The position numbers and the translations under genes were made by a program. Shown here in pieces: positions 54,240 to 64,000 of a stretch of 64,000 nt of DNA. Below the pieces are notes generated by a model, which worked only from the letters and a program-made list of their open reading frames with translations, was not told where the DNA came from and made no database searches. The number at the start of each line of letters is the position of its first letter. Positions within the stretch are counted from its first letter, which is position 1. This DNA comes from Diploptera punctata (taxonomy: Eukaryota; Arthropoda; Insecta; Blattodea; Blaberidae): the NCBI GenBank assembly GCA_030220185.1, contig JASPKZ010007541.1, forward strand, positions 1,293,988-1,357,987, read 5' to 3'.

Positions 54240-54415
54240 TATAATATGCAAGACTCATTTATTCTGGTCTTTATTCTTGTTCTTTAGGATACACCCGTGA
54301 ATATTTATTATTAGTTTTACACTGATTTCCTTTAAATCTCTTAATTGTAAAGGGGGATGTTATAACCTTATGATTATATTTAAGTAATGAAAATTCTAAT
54401 TTGAGCGTTCGAATT

Positions 54416-54613
54416 ATGTCATTGACACTGGCATTTATACTGCAGTTATCCCGGGTTTGTGTTATTTTATTTATAGTTAGTCCAGTAAATAAGACTCAAA
54501 GTAGTAGAATAGATGAGGTAGACAATTTGCAGCCTTTCAACAAAATGATGGCGCAACTCTTGATGGTAGAAAGTTCAAGTTTTGAAGAGCGATTCACACT
54601 AGTAAGTTGTTAA
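54416..54613 (+). CDS. Candidate host exon: short secreted-type ORF
   Basis: Translation from the ATG at 54416 (65 aa, stop at 54611-54613) opens with MSLTLAFILQLSRVCVILFI, a strong hydrophobic stretch like a signal peptide or one membrane anchor. It is followed by a polar part (KTQSSRIDEVDN, KMMAQLLMVESSSFEERFTL). Near the 3' end ACACTAGTAAGTTG contains a good GTAAGT donor. The sequence shows no TE motif, and only this ORF in the window has a signal-peptide look. The protein is not recognised. The Tigger element ends at 54239 and a SINE-like head lies at 54680. Confidence 0.3.
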   Translation: MSLTLAFILQLSRVCVILFIVSPVNKTQSSRIDEVDNLQPFNKMMAQLLMVESSSFEERFTLVSC

Positions 54614-54679
54614 GTGTGCTGTTTCCTTTGAGTCAAATACGGCGGCGTAAGTCTTTCTTCATGCAGTATTCGAATCGTT

Positions 54680-54770
54680 CGTTTCAGTAGAGCAGTCGGT
54701 AAGATTATCTCTTGCGACGACACAGACCCGAATTCGACCTTGGGCAGGATTTTTTTAATAACGTCGTTAA
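54680..54770 (+). mobile_element. tRNA-like SINE head
   Basis: TAGAGCAGTCGGTAAG (A box, 54688-54699 core) and AATTCGACCTTGG (weak B box). A T-rich run follows. No body is recognised. Confidence 0.45.
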
Positions 54771-54816
54771 TTTTCATAATGCCTACACGTTACCGAATAT
54801 CATTATTTAATACATT

Positions 54817-54819
<3 letters not shown>

Positions 54820-54853
<34 letters not shown>

Positions 54854-54960
54854 AACTGGAATGAGAACAAGAGGACTGGATGGATAGAGACGAGTGGAAA
54901 AGAAAAAATCAAACTTTGGGCACAGAAAGATGTGTAAACAATAAAAATATGTATATAAAT
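54820..54960 (+). mobile_element. (TA)n then LINE family D 3' end
   Basis: A TA array (54820-54850) joins a 100-bp fragment (GAATGAGAACAAGAGGACTG, GACGAGTGGAAAAG, AAAGATGTGTAAACA) that matches the 3' part of the LINE at 9869-10150. It then trails into TAAA repeats. Confidence 0.6.
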
Positions 54961-54969
54961 AAATAAATA

Positions 54970-55800
54970 AGTGTATACATATAAGGAAATATATTAATTA
55001 AAGGAAACAGCTGATAGAAAATATATATATATATACATATACAAAATGAATATCGATTGTAACTTTGTTTACAAAACAAAAGGCATAACAAGATTGTTAA
55101 TTTCCACTACTAATGTAAAACGCGTCTGATTAGTTTAAATTAAGTTAATATATAACTTAATTATACAAATAAGTCCTGGAGTATTCCATCACTTCATACA
55201 GACTGTTTCTTGAGGTCGCATGTTCGATCCCGTTGTGATGCTTTCCTTTTCTCTCTCGTCCATATTTCAATTAATTTCCTTTGTTTTCTATCGTTTTTGT
55301 TTTGTCTTATTTACAGTATTTACCCCAATGCTTATTTACACGACTTTTTTACATTGCACGACACACAACGAAATAGAACGGATTTTAGTTTCTAAAGTAG
55401 TTGTATATTTTGAACCAAATAGCTGACCTCTGATCATGCGCAGTGGCTTCGTTCTGGTACTTGCAAATTATCTGTGCGTCATCAATTGTTTCAAAGGCTG
55501 TACATTACGTGTCTCTCCCGTGAATGCGAGGAAATGTTGATATCAAATCCAAGACGTTTTAGTGCCACCGAGTGTGTGAGATACATTACTTGAACAATCA
55601 AATTAGTTACCGTAACTAGGTACTTACTTGTAAATTTAAACATTACAATAATTACAGCAGTATCTTCCAGACTATGTCACAGAATGCCAACTAAACTAAA
55701 AAAAACTGACAAACACCTCACTAATAGTACTTTTTTAATTACATTTTTTCCCTTTATGTAATGAAAATATTAACAAGATTTATCAATATTTCTACCTAAT
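54970..55800. other. AT-rich interval with weak repeat traces
   Basis: 55200-55245 has a B-box-like word (GTTCGATCCCG) without an A box. 55715-55735 matches the LINE 3' remnant at 43930. No gene is seen. Confidence 0.35.
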
Positions 55801-55822
55801 GCATTATATATATATATATATA

Positions 55823-56171
55823 TCCATCCATAGTAAATCTGCCCGAAGGCAGGTCCTTCACTGCAATCATAGCATTTTTTTTTCATGCTATGCTTGCAGC
55901 TTTACTAGGGAATTGTGTAGGTGTGGTAGCTTCCCGTTGCTTTCCACACCGGTGAAGGATGATGATGATAATGATAATGGTAAGGATGATAATGATAAGG
56001 ATGATGGCCATATGATTTCGGGGACCGTTTGGGCCTTAAAGTTTTCCTGACATTTGTCTTACAGGTGAGGAAAAACCCCGATAAAAATCTCACCAGAAAA
56101 ACTGCCCCGACCGGGGATCGAACCCGGGCCCACTGCGTGACAAGGCAGCACGCTACCTCGAGACCAGCGGT

Positions 56172-56175
<4 letters not shown>
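55823..56175 (-). mobile_element. SINE family C copy 5
   Basis: Minus orientation and embedded in TA arrays on both sides (55806-55822, 56176-56219). It carries the rc 3' end (ATCCATCCATAG), the rc B box GGGATCGAACCC and the ATG array at 55965-56005. Confidence 0.85.

Positions 56176-56219
<44 letters not shown>
56176..56219 (+). repeat. (TA)n microsatellite
   Basis: TA array between SINE C copy 5 and a D-unit fragment. Confidence 0.9.
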
Positions 56220-56221
<2 letters not shown>

Positions 56222-56223
<2 letters not shown>

Positions 56224-56311
56224 TATAATTAATTTTTTTAGCATTGAGCAATGCAAGCTTAATATGGCATGATAAGAAAAATCCCGTCCAGGCATTTATT
56301 TTTCTTATACC
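56222..56311. mobile_element. Collapsed D-unit foldback
   Basis: The left part is the rc tail (GAGCAATGCAAGCTTAATAT, ATGATAAGAAAAA). The right part is TCCCGTCCAGGCATTTATTT in forward orientation. The tRNA-like core is missing, so the inverted arms are joined directly. Confidence 0.6.
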
Positions 56312-56319
56312 ATATATAT

Positions 56320-56707
56320 ATATACACATACAGAGTGTATATGATAGGGATGATAGGCCATGCAGAGAGATCATTTTTCAAACAGTCAACCCTGTGCCTC
56401 ATTGCATGTTTGATATCGTCGCAGCAACGATCGGCCAGCACGGCCGATCATGGCAGGATTCTTTTGACGTCGTCAAACCACTTATTGTTTGAACACTTAT
56501 TGTAAAAACCATGTATTTTTCAATAAAATTATACGTGTACAATTGTTTGTAATCAATTCCGACCCTTATGGGTGAACATCTTCATCTGCGCATAACTCAT
56601 AAAAGACGCGTTTGCGACTATAAGTTCCTTCACAAAAATGCTTCTCTTTGCATACCCTATCATCCCTATCATTTTGTCGATGAGGTCCTGTTACACCCAG
56701 TATATGC

Positions 56708-56715
<8 letters not shown>
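56320..56715. other. AT-rich interval, no gene seen
   Basis: 56400-56470 is GC-richer (ACGATCGGCCAGCACGGCC), without a recognised family. Confidence 0.35.

Positions 56716-56716
<1 letters not shown>

Positions 56717-56762
<46 letters not shown>
56717..56762 (+). repeat. (GT)n microsatellite
   Basis: TGTGTG array, adjoining a short TA run. Confidence 0.9.
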
Positions 56763-56763
<1 letters not shown>

Positions 56764-56764
56764 G

Positions 56765-57170
56765 CAATAGATTAATTCATTACAGTTTATTTCTTTCTTT
56801 GTATTTTTTTTCCATATATTGTAGATTCGAGTTGTTCTTCCTTTGCACATATTATTTTCAGTATTAATTTTGTCTTTAAATGTATTGCATTATTTGACCA
56901 TATTTTATTATTTTGAATTTAGCCATATAATCAAATTGTATGTATTTGACTGTAACATATGTTTGTCTTTTGAATATTAGTTAATTTAAAATTGAAATTC
57001 GTTGTTGATACATGCAAAATGTCTGATGCGGAGGCAGTCTCAGGGAATGGTATTCAGTCCAAAACAGATAGAGCCATAGTATACTTCCTTCAAGCAATCA
57101 AAAAATAAACTTTTGAGAGTTTGATTTTGCGATATTTTTGGGGTAGAGATTACGGGGATGACGAGTATTG
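56765..57170. other. AT-rich interval, no gene seen
   Basis: 57019-57108 has a 29-codon open run from ATGTCTGATGCGGAGG with no recognised domain. Too short to call. Confidence 0.3.
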
Positions 57171-57174
57171 GAGA

Positions 57175-57557
57175 ATAACGTTCTCAGTAACATTTTTAGG
57201 ACCAAAGAGAGATGAACAGACAGGTGAATGGATAAGACTACTAAACATTGAACTACATGGTCTTTATAGGAAGCCAGATATAACAACAGTTAAGTCTCGT
57301 AGACTGCGATAGGCAGGACATGTTGCACGAATGGGGAATAAAAGACGTGCATTGAAGTTTCTTGTAGGGAAACCAGAGCGAAAACGCTCAGTTCGTAGAC
57401 CAATAATGAGTTGGGAGAATACCATTAACTATGATTTAAGGGTAGTAGATTATACAGGGAATGATTGGAAAACATTACCTCAGGATAGGGATGTATGGAA
57501 AGATTGTGTCCTCACGGCCATGAACCTACAGGTTCCATAGTGCCAGTGAGTTAGTTA
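57175..57557 (+). mobile_element. LINE A 3' end
   Basis: GPKRDEQTGEWIRLLNIELH and LYRKPDI; 57331-57540 (69 aa) reads MGNKRRALKFLVGKPERKRS, PIMSWENTINYDLRVVDYTG. It ends GTTCCATAGTGCCAGTGAGT. One frameshift after TTVKSRRLR. Confidence 0.8.
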
Positions 57558-57910
57558 GATGGCAGTTCCTATTATTACTTATGGATCCGTAACATGGATA
57601 GTGACAACACAACAAAATGCCAGAATACAAGCTGGTGAAACAACATTCCTCAGACCAATAGCAGGATATCAAAGAACAGACAAAAACCACAGAAATCAGA
57701 CAGCAACTACAAGTAGAGAAATTAAACACAACAATAGTGAAATACAGAACTAACTGGAAAGAATACTTAGCAATGATGACCGAGAACGGAGTTGCAAAAG
57801 CAACACACAACAATTCACCATGAGGAAGGATAAGCTTGATAAGACCAAAGAAAAGATGGAAACAGCAGCAATTTGGAACGAAACAGGCTAGTAAAAAAGT
57901 CTAACTTGCG
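57557..57910 (+). mobile_element. LINE B 3' end, adjoining LINE A
   Basis: 57559-57753 reads MAVPIITYGSVTWIVTTQQN, TFLRPIAGYQRTDK, then EYKNNW-like and KRWKQQQFGT. It ends AAGAAGAAGAAT. It matches the LINE at 23507-24183. No spacer separates it from the LINE A terminus, so it was probably inserted into or behind it. Confidence 0.75.
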
Positions 57911-57919
57911 GCGAAGAAG

Positions 57920-58825
57920 AAGAATTATATAACACGTGAAAAAATGTTAACACAAGGATTTTCAATGACACCTAAGGGTCTGTTATCTTTAATTTATACT
58001 ACCCATCCTTGTATTAGATATAGGTTATGCAGTAGCAGGAAAGGAAAATAGAATCTAATTTTCCAGAGTAGATATGATTCTACCCTTGGGATATATTTCG
58101 CATGATAAAATTCAAATAAGAGTAGGAAGAAAATTCTTTGAAAGCGGCACAATTGGAATATTGCGGAAATAGAGTTGAGGATTTAACACCATATTACATG
58201 TGTAGTCACTCTCGCGGAACGGGAATCCCTTTAAGTAATAGTTTTAAGCTCACATTCCAAAGCCTGCATTTATAAATTCTAGTTTCAAGACACCTGGAGC
58301 GAAAATAGCAGGAATCATAGGCATTTTTAATCTATAATTTCAACACTTGTTAACTTACTAGCTAATAAACGGCGTGCGCCGATACACCTAAATAAATGAT
58401 AATGTGTTTTTGCATTTAGTTGATTAAGTAAAAGGAAAAATAAATATAAATTTATATGATTATTTTTAGATACTCCGTGCTGATTACCCGGAATAGCCCG
58501 GGAATCTACACATCCCTATGTACTTGGCATCAATGAGCTAACAACAAAATTCGTTATTTCGAGTTATCCAAAAAAAGAATACCCGCCGTGATCTGCTATA
58601 CTTGCCGCGGTATGGCCGGGCATAAATTACGAACAAACAAACATTCATTTTTATATATTGGATATCCAAATTGTTGTCTGTGAGATCAAAATGATTTCTT
58701 AATTATTATTCGTAGTTGTTCAAAGCAGTGTGCTCCAAATCCGAATGTCGGGGATTCGAGGCCAAATTGGGTCAGGTTTTTAATTTAATAGGTTTTTAAA
58801 TGTATACAACATCTTCCTGTGCCCA
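57920..58825. other. AT-rich interval with tRNA-like trace
   Basis: 58740-58780 (GGGATTCGAGGCC) resembles a B box. No body was identified. No gene is seen. Confidence 0.35.
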
Positions 58826-58829
58826 ATAA

Positions 58830-59045
58830 TAAGTTTTGTTTCTCTTCCTCCATTCATCTCTATCCATCCAGTCACCATCCTGCAGTCACCTATCCTTCAT
58901 CAAATTCAAAATTCCCTCTATCCAATGTCTTCTTAGGTCTTGCTCTTCTTTTTCTCCGATTTGGAATCTACTTCAAACTCCTAACTGGCAATCTATCTTC
59001 ATTGATCCTCTTCACGTGTCCAAACCATTGTAATTGTTTATTTCC
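58830..59045 (-). mobile_element. LINE fragment, RT tail
   Basis: On the minus strand: QLQWFGHVKRINEDRLPVRS, IPNRRKRRARPKKTLDRG. It is a close relative of the piece at 3545-3717. Confidence 0.65.
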
Positions 59046-59051
59046 CACAAG

Positions 59052-59321
59052 GCGGTTCCCTGGCGTAGGTGGTTAGATGCTCGCCTTTCACCGCTGGGGT
59101 CCCGAGATCGAGTTTCGATCACTCTATGTGGATTTCGTAGTGGACGAAATGGAGTTTGGGCAGGCTTTTCTCGGGGGTTCTCCCTTTTTCCTCTGCCACA
59201 ATAGCATTCCACTATTTTCTCCATACTCATCCATTTCATTTCATTTCGTGCATTTGCCCTTTTGTTGGTGCGTCAGGCGTCGGCGACCGGCACCCTTGTT
59301 ATCCATAGACCTATATATATA
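59052..59321 (+). mobile_element. SINE family G, 5' part, split by a mariner
   Basis: tRNA-like head (CCTGGCGTAGGTGGTTAGA, and a mutated B box CGAGTTTCGATC), then TTTCGTAGTGGACGAAATGG and GGTGCGTCAGGCGTCGGCGA. The 3' end (CTCATCTCATCTCATCG) resumes at 61854-61905 after the mariner. Confidence 0.8.
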
Positions 59322-59815
59322 TAGGGGGTAAATGATTTATACCACATAAATTCAACTACGTATAGAGGGATGTTATATAAGAATGTTGAGATAATGAACT
59401 GATGGTCTACGAGGGAAAATGGGCGAGTTATAGGGAATCAAACTAAACGACATTATTTGACACAGATAAATCAACAGCAGAGCATACTAGGAGAGAAAAT
59501 TATACTAGAATAACTTCATGTCTTAGTATTAATTCCGAGATCCTGATTAGTATTAATAATTCATCAACAACGTTTATGAAATATTGGGTTGTTTTCAAAT
59601 TCCTTAAAATATCTATCTAAGCAGATGATTGCACGCCACTGCATCTCTGGTTAGTAGAATCGGTACAACATGAGCCTTAATACAGAGTGAAACATGCAGA
59701 ATCTGTGTAGTTAACTTGTGGCTTAATAGTCAATGTAACAGATTTAAGATTCGAACACTGATGGTTCAAATCATGGCAAGCGACTTCTTTTTTTCTCTTT
59801 CTTTCGTTCTTTCTT

Positions 59816-60050
59816 TACTGTGATATGTTGACATTGAAATTTGTTTAGTATGGGCTTGCGCAAAATTCCTATTACCCTATTGCACACTCCATGTATACTG
59901 TGATATATTAACACTGAAATTTGTTTAGTATGGGCATGCGCAAAATTCCTATTCTCCTATAATAGACTGCGTCTATACTGTGATATGTTGACACTGAAAT
60001 TTGTTTAGTATTGGCATGCGCAATATTCCTATTCATCTATTGATTACATT
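59816..60050 (+). repeat. 80-bp tandem repeat, nearly three units
   Basis: Units at 59816-59895, 59896-59975 and 59976-60050 share TACTGTGATATGTTGACACT, TTTGTTTAGTATGGGC and GCGCAAAATTCCTATT. They lie inside the mariner. Confidence 0.85.
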
Positions 60051-60126
60051 AACATCTGATTAGAAGTTACTTCAGTATTAGTTCAGTTGCATTACATGAA
60101 AGCATCATGGAATATCCTTAGAGTTA

Positions 60127-61168
60127 TGCTGAACTTGCCGATATATACTTCTGATTTACGGTGCATCACAAGGTAATGGTGTAATAGCTGCTGCTATGTA
60201 CGCGGAGCGGTATCCGGATAGACGCTATCCTCACCGAATAACCTTCGAGTCTGTTGACAGGCGTTCGCGGCAGCATGGGACGTTGAAGGTAAACAGAGTA
60301 GACGTTGGTGAAAGACGTACGTGTCGCATTGCAGATTTTGATTAAAATGATCTTCATAGGGTGAAAGAGGAACCTTTTACTAGTACTCGTGCTATCGGAC
60401 GTGTAATGGAACCATTAAAGTGTATGGGAAGACCTGCATGAAGACCAGCTCTATCCCTTTCATCTGCAAAAAGTACAAGTTTTACAGCCACTGGATTTCG
60501 CTCAATGAGCCCAATTTTGTAACTGAGCTTTGCTGTAGCCACCGCACTTCTTTTCCTCGGTATCATTGACTGATGAGGTAGTATTTAATAAGGATGGGCT
60601 GGTTCTGAACTCGAAGAACAGTCACGTGTGGGATTATGAAAATCCTCATGCCGTCTTCCAGAGGAGTCACCAGCAGGCATTTTACGGTGAACGTATGGGT
60701 AGGCATTATTTCTGACCACATTATTGCCCTACCTTCTTCCCCAGAGATTTAATGGCATCATTTGACATTTTTAGAGCACGTCCTACCTACATTAATAGAA
60801 GAAGTTCCTCTCCACATCAGGATTAACATGTAGTTCCAGCACGATGGAGTTCCTCCCCATTTCTGCCGGAATGTGCGAAATCGTTTGGATGGAGTGTATC
60901 GTGGCCGTTGGATAGGAAGCGGTAGTCCAACTCTAGTGCGGCCACCTCGGTCTGAGATCTCTGCCCACTTGATTATTTTTTGTGGGGACATCTGAAAACA
61001 CTGGTGTATGCGACCCCAGTTGATACAGATGAACTGTTAGTTGCACACATAATGTGATGTGATCCGTGAGATACCTGATGTCTTGAACGGGGTACGAGAA
61101 TCCTTTCGTCGCCGATGTCGTCTGTGTTGTGAGAATGGAAGTTGCCAATTTGAACAATTTCTTTAATG
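60127..61168 (+). pseudogene. DD41D-type mariner transposase, decayed but nearly complete
   Basis: All regions are recognisable across shifting frames. The HTH part has VIAAAMYAERYPDRRYPHRI and RRSRQHGTLKVNRVDVGERR. A VKEEPFTSTRAIGRVMEPL block and an HEDQLYPFHLQKVQVL block follow. The first Asp region is LTDEVVFNKDG, then SHVWDYENPHAVFQRSHQQ. The second Asp region is QHDGVPPHF, then GRWIGSG and the LIIFCGDI-like third region. The C-terminal VYATPVDTDELLVAH runs to the end near 61168. At least six frameshifts or stops are present, so it makes no enzyme. This is the most complete DD41D gene in the window. Confidence 0.8.
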
Positions 61169-61853
61169 AGTCTGCAGGTGCTTTACTTTTTTTCTGGTTT
61201 ACTCAAATGCATTGTTTTTATTTCCCAATAACATTATGTATTCCATGTGTACATACACTATACCTCTTCATGTTATTAATAACTGCATTATCATTTATCT
61301 AAGTACATTAAGTACTGTACAGTACAATTACACATTTTATTTACGAAACCTATTGCACTCTACAGTAATTGTATTATTATTACAACCTTTCAAACAATTG
61401 TCTGTATTTTACCTAATAGATAGATTTGTAACTCGTGTTCTGCGCGGACATTCCATTGCCGTATTATGTAAAATAATGAATAAACAGTTAAACCAGAAGT
61501 AAATCTACGCACGTAACTAATTTACAGGACATACATAATAAAGGAAGAATAAAAAAATTGTACACGTACTGTAGGGAGTTTCGAATGTGATGCATAAATC
61601 TTACGTTTGCGTCGTTATTAAACTGCTATAACCACAGAGCTAAAGGCGCATGCTTGTTGCAAGTTACATTCTCTGATGCATATTATTTCCATTTTAATTT
61701 GAAATAATCAGTGGCGTGCCAACCATTTTACAAATTGAATCATAACTTCGACATTTGTATTCGTAGATCATTAGTTCATTATCTCAAAATGCTTATATAA
61801 TATCCCTCTGTATGTTGTTAAATTTATGCGTTATAATTCATTTACACCCTGTA

Positions 61854-61905
61854 TATATATATTGGTTCATCTCATCTCATCGATCTACCCGACACTGGGG
61901 TTAGG
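61854..61905 (+). mobile_element. SINE family G, displaced 3' end
   Basis: TTCATCTCATCTCATCG followed by CTACCCGACACTGGGGTTAG matches the tail after 32935 (CTTCATCTCATCTCATCC, CACCCAACCCTGAGTT). It is the continuation of 59052-59321. Confidence 0.75.
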
Positions 61906-61909
61906 ATAT

Positions 61910-62045
61910 ATATATTCGTTATTTAATTTCCCACAAATTGTATAATTGTTTCGTTAAAGTTCATTTTTCTCGGATTAGTCTATACTGTTTTCGATCCTGC
62001 CTAATTTAGATCATCGTACAGATCTTAAAAATCAATTTCTGTACA
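61910..62045. other. AT-rich spacer
   Basis: No structure seen. Confidence 0.35.
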
Positions 62046-62049
62046 TTGC

Positions 62050-62236
62050 CAGAGTTTTCAAACTGGCTTAAACCTATTGACATAACCATTCCCTGGGTTA
62101 ACTAAGCCTCTAATGGAAATGAGTATCAGGCTGACAATCTGACTGGTGTCTTGTGCAGATTGTATATGAAGGTGGGAGCTTTAACCTTCTACAATACTAA
62201 GGGTGTCCTAAACCCTGTTGTAAGATCATTTTACTC
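62050..62236 (+). mobile_element. SINE family B, old diverged copy
   Basis: AACTGGCTTAAACC, CCTCTAATGGAAATGAGTA, GGTGGGAGCTTTAACCTTCT and GTAAGATCATTTTACTC follow the family order without the head. Confidence 0.55.
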
Positions 62237-62239
62237 ATA

Positions 62240-63150
62240 ATATTTAATTATTAATTAAAATTAACATTCATCGAGAGTTGAGTGTGACATATGGTGATGA
62301 TGTCATGAAAGTGCATTGGTGAGTGCGACAGTTGAAAGAAAATTGAACGTCTAAGGACAACGAAAACGATAATACTATGTCTCGCATCAGCCAACGAGAC
62401 GTTATAGTTACAAGACCGAAGAAAGTTTTTTGGATGACTCCAATTCTATATGAAATACAACGCAGCATTTCTTTTTTTTTTTCTCGTGCAAACGGAGACA
62501 TCACATTTGCGGCAGAACAGCTATACCAATTCTAATCTAAGTTAAAGTTTACCGTAAACAAACTTTCATAAGATATTACTTAGCCGACTCAGTCTATTGG
62601 GGGAACCGCGGTGCTACTTTTACCTGTCAATTGACTGATTGTGTAAATAACTGTCTTTGATAGAAACATTCTTAGGCAACATGGCATGTTACGGTAAATT
62701 AGATAAATACAAGGTAAAATGGTACCAATAATTACGACCTTTCCATTTCTTATTTATTTACTATAAATAATATATATATCTGTGTGTGTGTGTGTGTGTG
62801 TGTTTACCGAATCAGACATTTATTCTTTCTCCTTGTTGTCGATAGATATAATTTATTTACAATTTCATTATGAACAGATTGTATGCTCCTTCCTGACTCA
62901 CCTGTGAATTCTGCAGTTATTTTCACCATATCTTCAATGGCTAATGTATGATATATTTCGCTAAAATATTTGCAAACATTCAAAATAATTTCCCTACGCT
63001 TTCCAAATACTTACCTTTGCATAACTTAGAAGCGCCAATTTTAAAATAACTGAAATTGCAACTTATTCTCCATTACGCTTGCGTAGGAATAAAACAATGA
63101 TATTTAATATATTAAAATTGTAATTATATATTTGAAGATAATCCTATGTT

Positions 63151-63155
<5 letters not shown>
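62240..63155. other. AT-rich interval, no gene seen
   Basis: A (TG)n run at 62779-62803. The minus ORF 62268-62504 has no motif. Confidence 0.4.
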
Positions 63156-63185
<30 letters not shown>

Positions 63186-63187
<2 letters not shown>

Positions 63188-63691
63188 CGCTTACTTGTTA
63201 AAGTAGTAGCTACCAGGTAGCAGTGAAGACAGGATTCTTGCTACATATCGTAATAATGGAGTATATATATATATAATGTCCACCGCTCTGCGGTCTCGAG
63301 GTAGCGTGCTGCCTTGTCACGCAGTGGGACCGTGTTCGATCCCCGGTCGGGGCAGTTTTTCTGGGTGAGGTTTTTATCGGGGTTTTCCTCACCTGTAAGA
63401 CAAATGTCAGGAAACCTTTAAGGCCAAACGGTCCCCGAAATCATATGGCTATCATCATCATCCTTCACAAGTGTGGAAAGCAACGAGAAACTACCACACC
63501 TATAATTCTCTAGTAAAGCTGCAAAGCATAGCATGATTGCAGTGAAAGGCCTGCCCTCGGGCAGAATTACTATGGATGCATATATATACCGGTTTAAATA
63601 ATCCTCATAGGAAGAAATGACAATAGGGAAAATATTTGTTTTGGTGTCCCCTACAAACTCCCAGAGTTTGTCAGTTTAAATAATTTTCACC

Positions 63692-63742
<51 letters not shown>

Positions 63743-63850
63743 AAAAATAAATGTATTAGATTTTGGCCGGTGGTGTAATGGATAATAGCACGGTGGAGTA
63801 CTATTCCAGAGGTCCGGGTTCAAATCCCGTCCAGGCATTTATGTTTCTTA
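63186..63850 (+). mobile_element. D unit split by a SINE C and another insertion
   Basis: The left part 63186-63277 (GCTTACTTGTTAAAGTAG, GGTAGCAGTGAAGAC) and the right part 63740-63850 flank SINE C copy 6 and a ~110-bp block ending ATTTTCACCCTG (a mariner-type terminus). The right part carries the tRNA-like sequence at 63766-63837 (GGTGGTGTAATGGATAATAG, GGGTTCAAATCCC). Confidence 0.65.
63278..63578 (+). mobile_element. SINE family C copy 6
   Basis: GTCCACCGCTCTGCGGTCTC, B box GTTCGATCCCC, GGTTTTTATCGGGG, ATCATCATC internal array, GCAGAATTACTATGGATGCA end running into TA repeats. Confidence 0.85.
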
Positions 63851-64000
63851 TGTTATATATATATATATGTGTATGTATATGTGTATGTATATGTATATGT
63901 ATCAAATCTGTATGTCTATGCGTCTGTATCATGCGTATGTCTATTCGTGCTGCTATGCTTATTTATACATGCGTATGTATATGCGTATGTATATTCGTAT
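63850..64000 (+). repeat. Degenerate GTATAT-type repeat
   Basis: Imperfect GTATGTATAT, CGTATGTATAT and TCTATGCG words to the end of the window. Confidence 0.7.

Larger units (their letters stand above)
59322..61851 (+). mobile_element. Tc1/mariner (DD41D-type), 2.5 kb, TIR-bounded, inside a SINE
   Basis: TIRs of ~90 bp: GTAAATGATTTATACCACAT, GAGGGATRTTATATAAG and ATAATGAACT (59322-59410) against the right end (61760-61851). TA flanks both sides (59320-59321, 61852-61853). The SINE G resumes exactly beyond it, so the pre-insertion sequence can be read. It contains the transposase pseudogene (60127-61168). Between TIR and gene there is extra DNA (59700-60060) with a tRNA-like word and an 80-bp triple repeat. 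Confidence 0.85.

Noticed and set aside
60354..60566. Minus-strand ORF at the mariner
   Set aside because: It is antisense to the transposase, where the plus strand reads the expected HEDQLYPFHLQ block.

Overview
The window is AT-rich eukaryotic DNA that reads as an insect repeat landscape. Many decayed non-LTR retrotransposons, Tc1/mariner and pogo/Tigger relics, several tRNA-derived SINE families and long (TA)n and (TTA)n microsatellites point to a large, TE-dense insect genome. The repeat style suggests a cockroach or other polyneopteran, but that is inference and the species cannot be read from the sequence. I see no bacterial-type genes, operons, rRNA or CRISPR array, and no host gene I can name. 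The best candidate host exon is a short signal-peptide-like ORF at 54416-54613.

The layout is almost entirely nested and dispersed repeats. LINE family A (RT 3' end, tail of TTAG repeats) occurs at least eleven times: 1567-2420, 2587-2775, 3737-4021, 4763-4960, 8150-8280, 16480-16660, 28705-29370, 29478-29680, 38925-39695, 45040-45567, 52585-53040 and 57175-57557. A related LINE with an intact YADD box lies at 40990-42915 and carries two later insertions. Other LINE families include a CR1/L2-like element at 33125-34385 (interrupted by a SINE) and several GATGAT-tailed or RT-C-terminal fragments. SINE families A, B, C, D, F and G are tRNA-derived, and several copies keep perfect target-site duplications (TSDs).

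DNA transposons are an internally deleted DD41D-type mariner at 10628-11417, a head-to-head snapback mariner at 12715-13564, a DD41D relic with long TIRs at 20197-20935, a heavily nested DD41D element at 21913-24288, and a 2.5-kb TIR-bounded but decayed copy at 59322-61851 that landed inside a SINE. Two pogo/Tigger-type elements lie at 8304-9132 and 53321-54239. An LTR with an adjacent polypurine tract lies near 35560-35921. A 191-bp satellite of six near-identical units occupies 46999-48145.

The most unusual structures are a 106-bp perfect-arm palindrome inserted with a 12-bp TSD (22012-22257), an inverted pair of Penelope/hammerhead-like motifs flanking a 74-bp triple repeat (7441-7973), a 285-bp LINE that keeps only its 5' and 3' ends and has a 15-bp TSD (3737-4021), and the palindromic octamer TAGGCCTA. 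The octamer recurs eight times, and in two alignable places it is a 6-bp insertion at a TA.
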